64,000 bases of DNA from Microbacterium sp. SMR1 (GCF_003289625.1 NZ_QMBN01000003.1:62001-126000), one strand, 5' to 3'; positions 35,516-44,096 are shown, numbered from the stretch's first letter. Numbers and translations: made by a program. Notes: generated by a model from the sequence alone, not told the origin.

Positions 35516-35587
35516 TGCCCCTGGAGGGATTCGAACCCCCGACCCGCTCCTTAGGACGGAGTGGCTCTTCCACTGAGCTACAGAGGC
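35516..35587 (-). tRNA. tRNA-Arg (anticodon CCU)
   Basis: Minus-strand cloverleaf of 72 bases. The acceptor stem GCCTCTG pairs with CAGGGGC, the D arm is GCTCAGTGGAAGAGC, the anticodon stem CTCC/GGAG holds loop GTCCTAA with anticodon CCT, and the T arm is GGGGGTTCGAATCCCTC. CCA is not encoded. The 3' end points toward the MazG/DUF2075 pair, a usual place for integration of mobile DNA, but I found no second copy of the 3' end. Confidence 0.93.
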
Positions 35588-35671
35588 TAGGCACCCCAAG
35601 TCTAGACGGCCGCGGGCCGCGGCATCCCGTCCCTCCTCAACCCCAGCGCGCCCCGCCCTAAGCTGACCAAC

Positions 35672-36310
35672 GTGACCCGAGATGCCCCAGCCGCCGCGCC
35701 AGCGCGCGGGCCGCTACGGACGGCAGTCGGGATCCTCGCCGCGTTCGTCTTCTTCTTCGCCACCATGGCGACCTGGATCGGCGGACTCATTGCGTTCGAC
35801 GCGCTCGGCATCCCGATGCAGGGCGATGAGTGGCTCGGCTGGGTGCTCGCGGGGCTCATCGCCCTCGCGGTGTGGCCGCTCGCGGGACGGCGAGCACATC
35901 GCGAGTTCTGGGCTCACCAGCACCACGGCGCCACTCCGCCGAGAGCGTCCGTGACGGCACCGGATCGCGCTCTGCGCATCCTCGTCATGGTCGTCGGCGC
36001 GGCGGGGCTCGTCGCGCTGTGCGGGCCGCGCAACATCACCCTTGCGCTGGCCGAGGCGTGGCAGATCATCGCTCCGGGCGGACGGTCATCTAGTGCGCTC
36101 CTGCAGCTAATCGGTCTGCTGCTGTGCTTCGTGCTGATGGTTCCGCCGATACTCATCACACAGCGGAGCCTCCGCCGCACCCCGCGCGATCACCCGGATC
36201 GCCTGGGCCTCGAGCTCCGCCAGAACTGGTACGTGTCGGCGGCGACCGCGTGGGTCTGCTGCCTGCTGCTCGGGCTGATCGTGAGCTTCGTTCTCGCCAA
36301 AACCCTCTGA
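35672..36310 (+). CDS. Multi-pass membrane protein of unknown function
   Basis: Protein of 212 residues with a GTG start at 35672. It has five to six hydrophobic segments, for example AVGILAAFVFFFATMATWIG, WLGWVLAGLIALAVWPLAG, RILVMVVGAAGLVALC and SAATAWVCCLLLGLIVSFVL. No family recognised. It is divergent from tRNA-Arg. Confidence 0.72.
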   Translation: MTRDAPAAAPARGPLRTAVGILAAFVFFFATMATWIGGLIAFDALGIPMQGDEWLGWVLAGLIALAVWPLAGRRAHREFWAHQHHGATPPRASVTAPDRALRILVMVVGAAGLVALCGPRNITLALAEAWQIIAPGGRSSSALLQLIGLLLCFVLMVPPILITQRSLRRTPRDHPDRLGLELRQNWYVSAATAWVCCLLLGLIVSFVLAKTL

Positions 36311-36427
36311 CGCGGTAGTCGCCCGCCGACCTTCAGAATCGCCTGGGAGTCGGCGCTCACGTTTGCGTTCGGCTCGGATTCTCGGAATCGTGGCGGGCTC
36401 CGCAGCAATCCACGGAAGGAGAGCTTC

Positions 36428-36709
36428 ATGCTCACGCTCACCGAGAACGCCGCCACCGCGGTGAAGAACCTCACCGCCCAGATCCCCGCCGAGACGGGCG
36501 GTATCCGTATCAGCGACTCCGGCTCCCCCGAAACCGGCTTCGCCCTCTCCCTCGCCGAGGCCCCGCACAGCGAGGACGCCGTCGTCGAAGCCGACGGTGC
36601 CCGCATCTTCGTCGACCCGGCCGCGGCCCTTGCGCTGGATGACCGCGTGCTCGACGCACAGGTCGACGGCGAGGGCGCGATCAGCTTCGCGCTCGGCGTC
36701 AGGGGCTGA
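36428..36709 (+). CDS. HesB/IscA-like protein without cysteines
   Basis: Protein of 93 residues that follows the HesB/IscA pattern from MLTLTENAATAVKNLTAQIP to GGIRISDSG, GFALSLAEAP and ARIFVDPAAALALDDRVLDA. The three cysteines that bind iron or Fe-S clusters in IscA are all absent; the protein has no cysteine at all. The AAGGAGAG ribosome site fits the ATG. Such actinobacterial homologues are named Fe-S assembly proteins by similarity only. Confidence 0.8.
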   Translation: MLTLTENAATAVKNLTAQIPAETGGIRISDSGSPETGFALSLAEAPHSEDAVVEADGARIFVDPAAALALDDRVLDAQVDGEGAISFALGVRG

Positions 36710-36727
36710 CACCCCACAGACTTCGAG

Positions 36728-36769
36728 AGCCCCGGCATCCGCATCCTCAGCGCGGAAGCCGGGGCTTTC
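36728..36769 (+). terminator. Rho-independent-like terminator after HesB-like gene
   Basis: AGCCCCGGC (36728-36736) pairs exactly with GCCGGGGCT (36758-36766), with a 21-base loop, followed by TTCG. It ends the HesB-like transcript. The T-tract is short. Confidence 0.6.
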
Positions 36770-36895
36770 GTCTGTCCGAGCGACAGCAAAGTGAGTCCAG
36801 GATGCGACGCGCATTCATTCCCGGCGACAAGCGAAATTTGAGCATGGCCCGCCATCGGGCATATTAGAAGGGTCTCATCTGAAAGGCCCAACGAC

Positions 36896-38494
36896 GTGAC
36901 CGATCGCACTTCTCCGCCGCCCGCATCGTGGTATCCCGACCCGGGTGGAGTATACGAGAGCCGCTACTGGGACGGCGCTACCTGGACGGACCACATCGTG
37001 ATCGATGGGGTTCAAACGCGCGAGCAGGTCCGCGAAACACCCGACAGGGCCGCGACCACGCCCGGCCAGCCCACGACACGGCGTGCGGCCCGTGAATCGA
37101 CGGTCAGCGAGTCCGCGAGCGATGACATGCCCGCTACGGGCGGGCAGGTCGACGCACCCATCCTCAATGAAGCTGCGCCCGCCATCGCGCAACAGCCGAG
37201 CGCGCCTCTCGCCCCGCAGGAACTGTCGCCAGCTCGGTCGACACCGCCGCAGAAGGTGCCGTTCTTCGGTGCCCGCAAGTTCGCTCAGGACCTCCAAGCA
37301 GAGAATGCCCGCCTCGAGGAACTCATCGCTCGCTACGGCCTTCGCGAGCTTGCCGACTTGGACGCGGCGAAAGTGAGCATTCAGGCGGAGACCGCGCGGG
37401 CAGAAGCGGATCTTGACCGCGCTCGTTCCGGTGCCTTCGCGGCCCACCAGGAGAAGGCATCGGTAGCCGCCCAGGTCATCGACCTCCGCAATCAGATCGA
37501 ACTGCAGGAGTTCGGACTCTTCGATTTCGAACATCCCGCGGAAAGCTCAGTAGCGCTAGCGACGGAACTTGAGTCCGTGCGCAGCGAGATCAAGAGCAAG
37601 ATTAGAGCTGGTGGGGCCACGCAGGCCACGCAGAACTTCACGTTCAACAACAGCGCCGCCAAGGGACGAAAGTTCGTCGCCGACATGTCGAAGCTTCTTC
37701 TGCGGGCCTACAACGCCGAGGCTGAGAACTGCGTCAAGACGGTTCGAGCAGGCAACCTCGAGGCCGCCCGCAAACGTCTCTCGACGGTCGTCGATCAGGT
37801 CGAGCGTCTTGGCAAAATGATCGACCTGCGCATCACTCCCGGGTACCACCGGCTTCGGCTGCGCGAGCTCGAACTTGCGAGCCGTCATCTCCAGGCGGCC
37901 CAGGCCGAGAAGGAGCTCGAGCGCGCACGACGCGAGGAACTGCGGGAGCAGAAGAAGGCTGAGCAGGAGCTCGCGCGAGAGAAAGAGCGGCTGCAGAAGG
38001 AGCGCTCGCATTACGCGAACGCGCTCGCGACCCTGGAAGCGAAGGGTGACCTCGAAGGGGCACAGCGCATTCGCGAGAAGCTCGACGATGTTGAGAACGC
38101 GATCGAGAACGTTGACTACCGCGCGGCGAACATCCGAGCCGGTTACGTATACGTGATCAGCAACATCGGTGCTTTTGGCCCCGATGTCGTCAAGATCGGA
38201 CTCACGCGACGGCTCGACCCCATGGACCGGGTGAACGAGCTCGGAGACGCGTCCGTGCCGTTCCGATTCGACGTGCACGCGCTGTTCTTCGCCGATGACG
38301 CTGTTGCGATCGAGTCCATGCTGCACCAGCAGTTCGCTGAGCAACGGCTGAACAAGGTGAACCTGCGGCGGGAGTACTTCCGCGTGACGCCCGAAGACGT
38401 ACTCAAGGCGCTCAATGAGCATCACGTCGAGGTCCTCGAGTACACCCTGGACCCGGTTGCAGCCGAGTATCGGAGCTCCATCGCCGTCGCCTGA
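36896..38494 (+). CDS. DUF2510-DUF4041-GIY-YIG (T5orf172/Mug113) protein
   Basis: Protein of 532 residues with a GTG start at 36896. DUF2510 at 11-40 (SWYPDPGGVYESRYWDGATW), then a disordered linker. From about 125 to 400 come long coiled coils containing a DUF4041-like core (QNFTFNNSAAKGRKFVADMS, LLLRAYNAEAENCVKTV). A GIY-YIG domain of the T5orf172 type follows from about 416 (GYVYVISNIGAFGPDVVKIG, RLDPMDRVNELGD, EYFRV). DUF4041-T5orf172 proteins are known from phages and accessory regions; the added DUF2510 is actinobacterial. Function unknown, probably DNA-processing. Confidence 0.85.
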   Translation: MTDRTSPPPASWYPDPGGVYESRYWDGATWTDHIVIDGVQTREQVRETPDRAATTPGQPTTRRAARESTVSESASDDMPATGGQVDAPILNEAAPAIAQQPSAPLAPQELSPARSTPPQKVPFFGARKFAQDLQAENARLEELIARYGLRELADLDAAKVSIQAETARAEADLDRARSGAFAAHQEKASVAAQVIDLRNQIELQEFGLFDFEHPAESSVALATELESVRSEIKSKIRAGGATQATQNFTFNNSAAKGRKFVADMSKLLLRAYNAEAENCVKTVRAGNLEAARKRLSTVVDQVERLGKMIDLRITPGYHRLRLRELELASRHLQAAQAEKELERARREELREQKKAEQELAREKERLQKERSHYANALATLEAKGDLEGAQRIREKLDDVENAIENVDYRAANIRAGYVYVISNIGAFGPDVVKIGLTRRLDPMDRVNELGDASVPFRFDVHALFFADDAVAIESMLHQQFAEQRLNKVNLRREYFRVTPEDVLKALNEHHVEVLEYTLDPVAAEYRSSIAVA

Positions 38495-38517
38495 GACCCG
38501 TCGATAGGGTCGAAGGG

Positions 38518-38886
38518 ATGGAAGCCGAGATCATCCCCCGCATCGTCCTGTTCGTCACTATGGCCGGCTCGGGTGCTCTGCTGATCTGGATGGCGCGGGC
38601 TGCGGCATCCGGAAAGCTGAAGCGGAACTCGCTGGCCGGCATCCGCACCCCCACCACCATGGCCAGCGACGAAGCATGGCTTGCTGCCCACGAGCGTTCG
38701 AAGGGGGCGACCCTCCTCACCGGTTACCTGTCCATCGCAATCGGCGTGGCCTCTCTCGTGCCGATGGCGCCGGCAGCGCTCGGGATCATGGTGCTCGCGG
38801 GCGCAATACTCATGGTCGTCGTGATGATGTGGGGAACCCGCGTCGGCACCAAAGCGGCGCTGGCGGCAACCGAGGCAGCGCAATGA
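38518..38886 (+). CDS. SdpI family membrane protein
   Basis: Protein of 122 residues with three membrane segments and the SdpI signature RNSLAGIRTPTTMASDEAWL. SdpI of Bacillus gives immunity to a killing factor; most homologues are uncharacterised. The 3' end overlaps the GNAT gene by 4 bases (ATGA). Confidence 0.9.
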   Translation: MEAEIIPRIVLFVTMAGSGALLIWMARAAASGKLKRNSLAGIRTPTTMASDEAWLAAHERSKGATLLTGYLSIAIGVASLVPMAPAALGIMVLAGAILMVVVMMWGTRVGTKAALAATEAAQ

Positions 38887-39434
38887 CACCAACGCCCGTC
38901 GAGATCAACCTGCACGACGACGTCGTCTTGCGGTCGCTCCGCACAGAGGATGCCGCGGCCCTCGCCGAGGCGTACCGCGTGAATAGCGAATACCTCGCAC
39001 CTTTCGAGCCCCTCCGCCCGGCGAACTTCACCACCGAATCGGGCCAGCGCACCGAGATCGCCGCGCTCACCGCAAGCCGCGAGGCCGGTACGGCACTCCC
39101 CCTCGTCCTCGCCCACGGATCACGGATCATCGGGCGGATCACACTCTCGGCCATCACCCGCGGAGCCTTTCAGAGCGGCAACCTCGGCTACTGGATCGAC
39201 CGAAGCTACGCAGGTCGCGGCCTCATGACCGCGGCGGTCAACGAGATCTCACGCCTCGCTGCGGACGAGCTGCAGCTGCACCGCATTCAAGCCGGCACGC
39301 TCGTCGACAACGTCGCCTCGCAAACCGTGCTCAGAAAGTGCGGCTTCATCGAATTCGGGCTCGCACCTCAATACCTGCTCATCGCCGGGCGCTGGCAGGA
39401 CCACCGGCTATTCCAGAGGATTCTCGCGAGATAA
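38883..39434 (+). CDS. GNAT acetyltransferase, RimJ/RimL type
   Basis: N-acetyltransferase of 183 residues using acetyl-CoA. Marks are VVLRSLRTEDAAALAEAY, IIGRITLSAITRG, NLGYWIDRSYAGRGLMTAAV (acetyl-CoA loop) and LQLHRIQAGTLVDNVASQTV with VLRKCGFIEFG. It starts inside the SdpI stop. The target may be a protein N-terminus or small molecule; not determinable. Confidence 0.93.
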   Translation: MTPTPVEINLHDDVVLRSLRTEDAAALAEAYRVNSEYLAPFEPLRPANFTTESGQRTEIAALTASREAGTALPLVLAHGSRIIGRITLSAITRGAFQSGNLGYWIDRSYAGRGLMTAAVNEISRLAADELQLHRIQAGTLVDNVASQTVLRKCGFIEFGLAPQYLLIAGRWQDHRLFQRILAR

Positions 39435-39511
39435 CCCGCGGGCGAGCGCACGAATACGGCAGGATGGGCCCGCACCATTCTCGTGAGTCGAACCACCCAC
39501 TGGAGGATCCT

Positions 39512-39982
39512 GTGACCTACGCCGCCGCGCCCCAAGCTCCCGCTTCCGGACCCAACCCGCTGTCACAGCCTCTTTATGGCGCCTCGTTCGGCCAGGCGTT
39601 CGCCCGCTTCTGGCGGAAGTACGTGACCTTCTCGGGTCGCGCGAGCCGGAGCGAATTCTGGTTCTGGTACCTCGCACACTTTCTCGTCGTGACGGCCATC
39701 ACCGTGTTCATGATCATCGGCGCGTTCGCCGGGATGACGACCGACCCACTCACCGGCCGGAACGAACCCGGACCGCTCCTCGGCGTGGGCGCACTTCTCT
39801 TCGTGCTGTGGCAGCTCGCGACCCTCATTCCGATGATCGCGCTCTCGTGGCGACGACTGCACGACGCGAACCTGGCGGGTCCGTTCTGGTTCCTCGGTCT
39901 GATCGCCGGGATCGGTGGGATCGCGGTCCTCGTGCTCTGCGCACTGCCGAGCAACCCCGCCGGAGCCCGCTTCGACAGGTGA
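39512..39982 (+). CDS. DUF805 family membrane protein (second copy in window)
   Basis: Protein of 156 residues starting at GTG 39512 with GGAGG 6 bases upstream. The DUF805 marks are YVTFSGRASRSEFWFWYL and ALSWRRLHDANLAGPFWF, with four membrane segments. It is a distant paralogue of the protein at 15492. Confidence 0.92.
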   Translation: MTYAAAPQAPASGPNPLSQPLYGASFGQAFARFWRKYVTFSGRASRSEFWFWYLAHFLVVTAITVFMIIGAFAGMTTDPLTGRNEPGPLLGVGALLFVLWQLATLIPMIALSWRRLHDANLAGPFWFLGLIAGIGGIAVLVLCALPSNPAGARFDR

Positions 39983-40027
39983 CCGCCGCCGCCCTGTAAC
40001 CCGAGGCGCGCAAGAAGCTGCCCGCCG

Positions 40028-40507
40028 TCACTCGCCGCGATCGGCGAGCCAGTACAGCGCCCCGTCGGCTGTGCGCACGAGCACTCCGGTGTCGACGGCG
40101 TGACGGCGGAAGAACGCGGCATCCGTCACGAACATGCTCAGCCGTTCGTTGAGCGCCGGCTCGCTCACCCGTTCGCCCGCGCCGACGACCCGGCGCGCTA
40201 CCGCCGCCACGGCGGGGTCGAGCTCGTCGAGCGCGAGGTCGCCCGCTGAGATCCGCGACCCCTGCAGAACGGCGAGAGCACCGAGCTGAACGTCGAGCGC
40301 GGCGAGCGCGTCATCCAGAAAGCTCTCGCTCAGGCGCACGCCGTCATCCGTCCGTTCGGCGACGCCGCTTCGAACGAACGCCTCCGACTCTCCATCGACG
40401 GATGCCGACGGCGTCGGCCCGATCAGCTCAGCGAAGGCCACCCGCAGCCGCGGGCTCCGGAGCATCATGACGAGGGAACGAACCGGACGCAGCGACGAGT
40501 CGGACAT
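40028..40507 (-). CDS. DUF2087-containing putative regulator
   Basis: Protein of 159 residues. The C-terminal ~60 residues (PALNERLSMFVTDAAFFRRH, then DTGVLVRTADGALYWL) resemble DUF2087, found in many ArsR-like or stand-alone bacterial proteins. The N-terminal half (RSLVMMLRSPRLRVAFAELI) looks like a degenerate winged helix. Role unknown. Confidence 0.72.
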   Translation of the reverse strand: MSDSSLRPVRSLVMMLRSPRLRVAFAELIGPTPSASVDGESEAFVRSGVAERTDDGVRLSESFLDDALAALDVQLGALAVLQGSRISAGDLALDELDPAVAAVARRVVGAGERVSEPALNERLSMFVTDAAFFRRHAVDTGVLVRTADGALYWLADRGE

Positions 40508-40539
40508 CCCTCGATCCTCACCGAGCCACGCGCGCGCAG

Positions 40540-40916
40540 CAAGACGAGGCCCGCTTCCTGCTGAAGAACACCCTCCCCAACGAGCTCGTGGCCGCGGTGC
40601 GGGCCGTCACGGCACGTGATGCCGTCGTGTCGCCCCGGACTACCGCGAAGCTCATCGACGCGGCGATGCCGCATCTCTCGCGCACGGGCCGACCGGCATC
40701 TCTCGAGGCGCTCTCGGCCCTGTCGCCCGCGAGCTCGAGGTGTTCCACTACGTCGGGGAGGGCTTGACTAATGCCGAGATCGCGGCTGCGCTGCACCTGA
40801 GCGAATCGACCGTGAAGGCCCGCTTCGGCCGCATCCTCGTGAAGCTCGATCTCGCCAACCGCGTACAGGCTCTGATCCTCGCCTACGAGCTCGGAGTCGT
40901 CAGCGTCGACCGCTGA
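40540..40916 (+). pseudogene. LuxR-type response regulator gene, truncated and frameshifted
   Basis: Relic of a NarL-type response regulator. The receiver is lost except its last helix (ARFLLKNTLPNELVAAVRAV). The reading then passes LSALSP and shifts by one base, where LSPRELEVF is expected. The HTH continues in another frame as NAEIAAALHLSESTVKARFG, then RILVKLDLANRVQALILAYE to TGA at 40914. No start and no phospho-acceptor remain. Confidence 0.85.
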
Positions 40917-41106
40917 GCCTGTTTGCGGCACGGCGCCGCGGTGTGTCTCACCCGGGCTGGTGCTTCGCCTGGCACGTCGCGCCCCTTCGCGAGCTGGGTC
41001 TGCGCATCAGATGACAGGTGAACCGCATGAGTCTGGGCCGCGCACGTGCCAACCTCGCGCAGCTCGACCTGTCCCACGGCAGCCCGCGCTCCGCCGGGCA
41101 CGTCGA

Positions 41107-41400
41107 GCCCCCTCGCAGCGCCGATAGGGGCGCGAAGTGACAGGTGAAGCCGCCAACCCGGGGAGCCATCGCGCGACTCGGCAGGTCACGCCCCCTCACA
41201 GCGCCAGCATGGGCCCGAACTGACAGGTGAAGCCCCCAGCCCGGGGAGCCATCGCGCGACCTGGCACTTCACGCCCCCTCGCAGCGCCAGCATGGGCCCG
41301 AACTGACAGGTGAAGCCCCCAGCCCGGGGAGCCATCGCGCGACCTGGCACCTCGCGCCCCCTCGCAGCGCCAGTACGGGCGCGAAGTGACAGGTGAAGCG
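41107..41400. repeat. 83-bp tandem repeat array with internal hairpins
   Basis: Three full units at exact 83-bp spacing (units begin at 41138, 41221 and 41304, with a fourth beginning at 41387 and broken off). Each begins TGACAGGTGAAG and contains CCCGGGGAGCCATCGCGCGA. Within each, CCTGGCACCTCGCGCCC pairs with GGGCGCGAAGTGACAGG (15 of 17 positions in the last unit, 41343-41359 with 41377-41393). A degenerate earlier unit lies at about 40950-41030. Not a CRISPR array: there are no unique spacers. Confidence 0.85.
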
Positions 41401-41405
41401 CCAGG

Positions 41406-42128
41406 TCAGGCTGCCAACTGATCCAGCAGTGACGTCAGGTGCGCGCGGGTCAGCGCTGCTGCGCGCTCGCCATCGCGGTCGGCGATCGCGTCGGCGATGC
41501 GCTCGTGCACCTCGTGGTCCGCGTCACCACCACCCGCACCACCCGCAGCACCCCCGCCCACGCGACCCGCGCCAGCACCCCCGCGCCCGCCCCGCGCGCG
41601 GAGCATCGCGATCATGGCCTCGCGGCTGCGCGGGGTGAAGCCGTCGAACATCTCCAGCAGCAGCGGATTGTGCGACGCGGCGACGATGATGCGGTGGAAC
41701 GCGGCATCCGTGTCGACATGTTCCTCGACGTCCGAACGGTGCGCCGCACGCCGGTCGAGGGCAGCGCGGAGCGCCCGCACCTCGGCGGGGGTCCGGCGCA
41801 CGGCGGCGAGCGCCGACGCTTCGACCTCGATCGCGAGACGGGCTTCGAGCACGGCGCGGATGTCGGCCCGTCCGACGACGCGCGACCAGTCTTCCGGGGC
41901 GTCGAGTGCGGCGACGAACACTCCCGCTCCCTGGCGTGAGATCAGCACCCCACGTCCGGCGAGCTGTCGAATCGCCTCGCGAACGGTCGAGCGACCGACG
42001 CCGAGCTGCGGCGCCAGGGTGGTCTCCCCCGGCAGCTTCGCGCCCAGCGCCCACTCCCCCGCACGCACCCGGGCGAGCAGCAGCTCGGCAGCCTGATCAG
42101 CGAGCGGTTCCCGTCGGACGGTCGTCAT
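41406..42128 (-). CDS. GntR family regulator, FadR/FCD subfamily
   Basis: Regulator of 240 residues. The ATG at 42128 has GAGAGG 8 bases upstream. The winged HTH is LPGETTLAPQLGVGRSTVRE, AIRQLAGRGVLISRQGAGVF. The FCD ligand domain has VLEARLAIEVEASALAA and metal-type His in DTDAAFHRIIVAASHNPLL. A Gly-rich insert (about 30 residues from LRARGGRGG) replaces the usual helix before HEVHERIADAIADRDGERAA. It is divergent from the leuA leader, so it may regulate itself or leuA. Confidence 0.9.
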   Translation of the reverse strand: MTTVRREPLADQAAELLLARVRAGEWALGAKLPGETTLAPQLGVGRSTVREAIRQLAGRGVLISRQGAGVFVAALDAPEDWSRVVGRADIRAVLEARLAIEVEASALAAVRRTPAEVRALRAALDRRAAHRSDVEEHVDTDAAFHRIIVAASHNPLLLEMFDGFTPRSREAMIAMLRARGGRGGAGAGRVGGGAAGGAGGGDADHEVHERIADAIADRDGERAAALTRAHLTSLLDQLAA

Positions 42129-42157
42129 ACCCACATCCTCTCACCAATCAGGCAACA

Positions 42158-42174
42158 CCTCAGCTTGTCTGAGG
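42158..42174. promoter_or_regulatory. Inverted repeat between GntR gene and leuA leader
   Basis: CCTCAG-CTTGT-CTGAGG, a perfect 6-bp inverted repeat 22 bases before the leader peptide and 30 bases before the GntR gene. It is a candidate operator for the GntR protein or part of the leuA promoter. The size is short, so chance is possible. Confidence 0.35.
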
Positions 42175-42195
42175 AGTTGTGCTAGCGTCTGGGTC

Positions 42196-42243
42196 ATGCT
42201 CGATCGTCACGACCTCCTTCTTCGCCGCCACGGCGGGGCCTAG
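42196..42243 (+). CDS. Leucine-rich leader peptide of leuA attenuator
   Basis: ATG at 42196 opens a 15-residue peptide [15 protein letters not shown] ending at TAG 42241. It has four Leu codons, three of them consecutive (CTC CTT CTT). Its place 68 bases before leuA and the alternative hairpins that follow are typical of amino-acid attenuation: ribosome stalling at Leu codons under leucine shortage would change folding. Attenuation of leuA is known in other actinobacteria such as Corynebacterium. Confidence 0.75.
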   Translation: MLDRHDLLLRRHGGA

Positions 42244-42245
42244 CC

Positions 42246-42284
42246 AGACCGGCTCCCCACCGTGGAGCCTCCCCGCGCCGGTCT
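42246..42284 (+). promoter_or_regulatory. Attenuator with mutually exclusive hairpins before leuA
   Basis: AGACCGGC (42246-42253) can pair with GCCGGTCT (42277-42284). The overlapping GGCTCC (42251-42256) can instead pair with GGAGCC (42264-42269). A further hairpin, CCGCC with GGCGG, lies within the leader codons. These exclusive foldings after a Leu-rich peptide support transcription attenuation. No strong T-tract follows, so termination may depend on another factor. Confidence 0.6.
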
Positions 42285-42310
42285 CCCCTACCGACCATGC
42301 GAGAAAACCC

Positions 42311-44092
42311 ATGACGATCCACGCCTCCATCCGCCTCTCCACGCCCGCGGGCCCCGTCCCCGCCGATGCGCCCACCTGGAACCGGCAGCGCCAGTCGCAG
42401 ATGCCGTCGCACCGGTACCGCGACGCGTTCGCGCGCGTCGACATCCCGGCGGCAGATCAGGCAACCCCGCGCAGCTGGCCCGCCAACCGCCTCACGGCCG
42501 CACCGCTGTGGGTGCCCGTCGACCTCCGTGACGGCAACCAGGCCCTCGCCGAACCCATGGATCCCGAGCGCAAGCGTCGCTTCTTCGAGCTGCTCGTGAC
42601 GATGGGCTACAAGGAGATCGAGATCGGCTATCCCTCCGCCTCCCAGACCGACTACGACTTCGTGCGGCTGATCGCCGAGACCGATCTCGCGCCCGACGAC
42701 GTCACGATCGTCGTGTTCACGCCCGCAAGACGCGACCTGATCGAGCGGACGGTCGCGTCGATCCGCGGCATCCGCAACGAGGTCGTCATCCACATGTACA
42801 CGGCGACCGCGCCGGTGTGGCGGGATGTCGTGCTGGGGCGCGACCGCACCGAGCTGGCGGAGCTCATCCTCGCGGGCGGTGAGGACGTGCTGCGCCTCGC
42901 GGGCGACTCGCCGAACGTCCGCTTCGAGTTCTCGCCCGAGGTGTTCAACCTGACCGAGCCCGACTACGTGCTCGAGGTCTGCGACGCGATGACGGCCCTG
43001 TGGGATGCCACGCCCGCGCGCCCCGTCATCCTGAACCTCCCCGCCACCGTCGAGATCGCGACACCGAACGTGTACGCCGACCAGATCGAGTACACGCATC
43101 GAAACCTCACCCGTCGCGATTCGGTGATCTTGTCGGTCCACCCGCACAACGACCGCGGCACCGGCATCGCCTGCGCCGAGCTGGCCGTGCTCGCCGGGGC
43201 CCAGCGCGTCGAAGGGTGCGTCTTCGGCAACGGCGAGCGCACCGGCAACGTCGACATCGCCACGCTCGCGCTCAATCTGCACGCGCAGGGCGTCGACCCC
43301 ATGATCGACTTCTCCGACATCGATGAGATCCGGCGCACCGTCGAGTACTGCAACCGCATCGAGATCCACCCGCGGCATCCGTACGTCGGAGACCTCGTGC
43401 ACACGGCCTTCAGCGGCACGCACCAGGACGCCATCAAGAAGGGCTTCGCCGAGCACCGCGAACGTGCCGCCGCGCTCGGGCGCGACGAGCGCGAGATCGA
43501 CTGGCGCGTGCCCTACCTGCCGATCGATCCCGCCGACCTGGGGCGCAGCTACGACGCCGTCATCCGGGTGAACTCGCAGTCGGGCAAAGGCGGCGTCGCG
43601 TACCTGCTCGAGACGGCGTACGGCATCGAACTGCCACGGCGCTTCCAGATCGAGTTCGCCCGGCACGTGCAGCGACACACGGATGCCGGCGGCGGCGAGG
43701 CCACGGCGAGCGAGCTGTGGGAGCTGTTCCGGACGACCTATCTCGGCGACATCGCGACCGGCCCGCGGCTGACGCGCTACGACTCGACGGATGCCGGCAC
43801 CGACATCACCCTCGCCGTGGACGGGGTCACGCACACCAGCGAGCACCCCGGAGTCGGCCCCGTCGAGGCGCTCACGGCCGCCCTCGCCGAGCACGGGATC
43901 ACGATCGAGGTGCTCAGCCTGCACCAGAGCAGCATCGGCAGCGGCACCGATACCGACGCCCTGACCCTCGCTGAGTACCGTGACGGCTCCGGCGTGGTCG
44001 CCTGGGCCGCCGGCTCGAACCGATCCGTGCTCGCTGCCACTCTCGACGCGATCATCCGCGCCGCGCAGGGGCCGGCCGAAGCGTCAGACTGA
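42311..44092 (+). CDS. leuA: 2-isopropylmalate synthase
   Basis: First enzyme of leucine biosynthesis: condenses acetyl-CoA with 2-oxoisovalerate. Protein of 593 residues, the long actinobacterial form. The TIM-barrel part has [18 protein letters not shown], the metal motif HPHNDRGTG and [34 protein letters not shown] marks the subdomain. The C-terminal LeuA dimer domain (from about 480) mediates feedback inhibition by leucine. Start ATG at 42311 is chosen to fit the family; upstream lies the attenuator. The encoded enzyme is complete. Confidence 0.97.
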   Translation: MTIHASIRLSTPAGPVPADAPTWNRQRQSQMPSHRYRDAFARVDIPAADQATPRSWPANRLTAAPLWVPVDLRDGNQALAEPMDPERKRRFFELLVTMGYKEIEIGYPSASQTDYDFVRLIAETDLAPDDVTIVVFTPARRDLIERTVASIRGIRNEVVIHMYTATAPVWRDVVLGRDRTELAELILAGGEDVLRLAGDSPNVRFEFSPEVFNLTEPDYVLEVCDAMTALWDATPARPVILNLPATVEIATPNVYADQIEYTHRNLTRRDSVILSVHPHNDRGTGIACAELAVLAGAQRVEGCVFGNGERTGNVDIATLALNLHAQGVDPMIDFSDIDEIRRTVEYCNRIEIHPRHPYVGDLVHTAFSGTHQDAIKKGFAEHRERAAALGRDEREIDWRVPYLPIDPADLGRSYDAVIRVNSQSGKGGVAYLLETAYGIELPRRFQIEFARHVQRHTDAGGGEATASELWELFRTTYLGDIATGPRLTRYDSTDAGTDITLAVDGVTHTSEHPGVGPVEALTAALAEHGITIEVLSLHQSSIGSGTDTDALTLAEYRDGSGVVAWAAGSNRSVLAATLDAIIRAAQGPAEASD

Positions 44093-44096
44093 CCTC

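Noticed and set aside
33335..35516. Duplicate of the tRNA-Arg 3' end as attachment site
   Set aside because: I searched by eye beyond the MazG/DUF2075 pair for the T-arm and acceptor sequence and found no second copy.
41107..41400. CRISPR array
   Set aside because: Units are contiguous 83-bp near-identical copies without variable spacers, and no cas genes are near.
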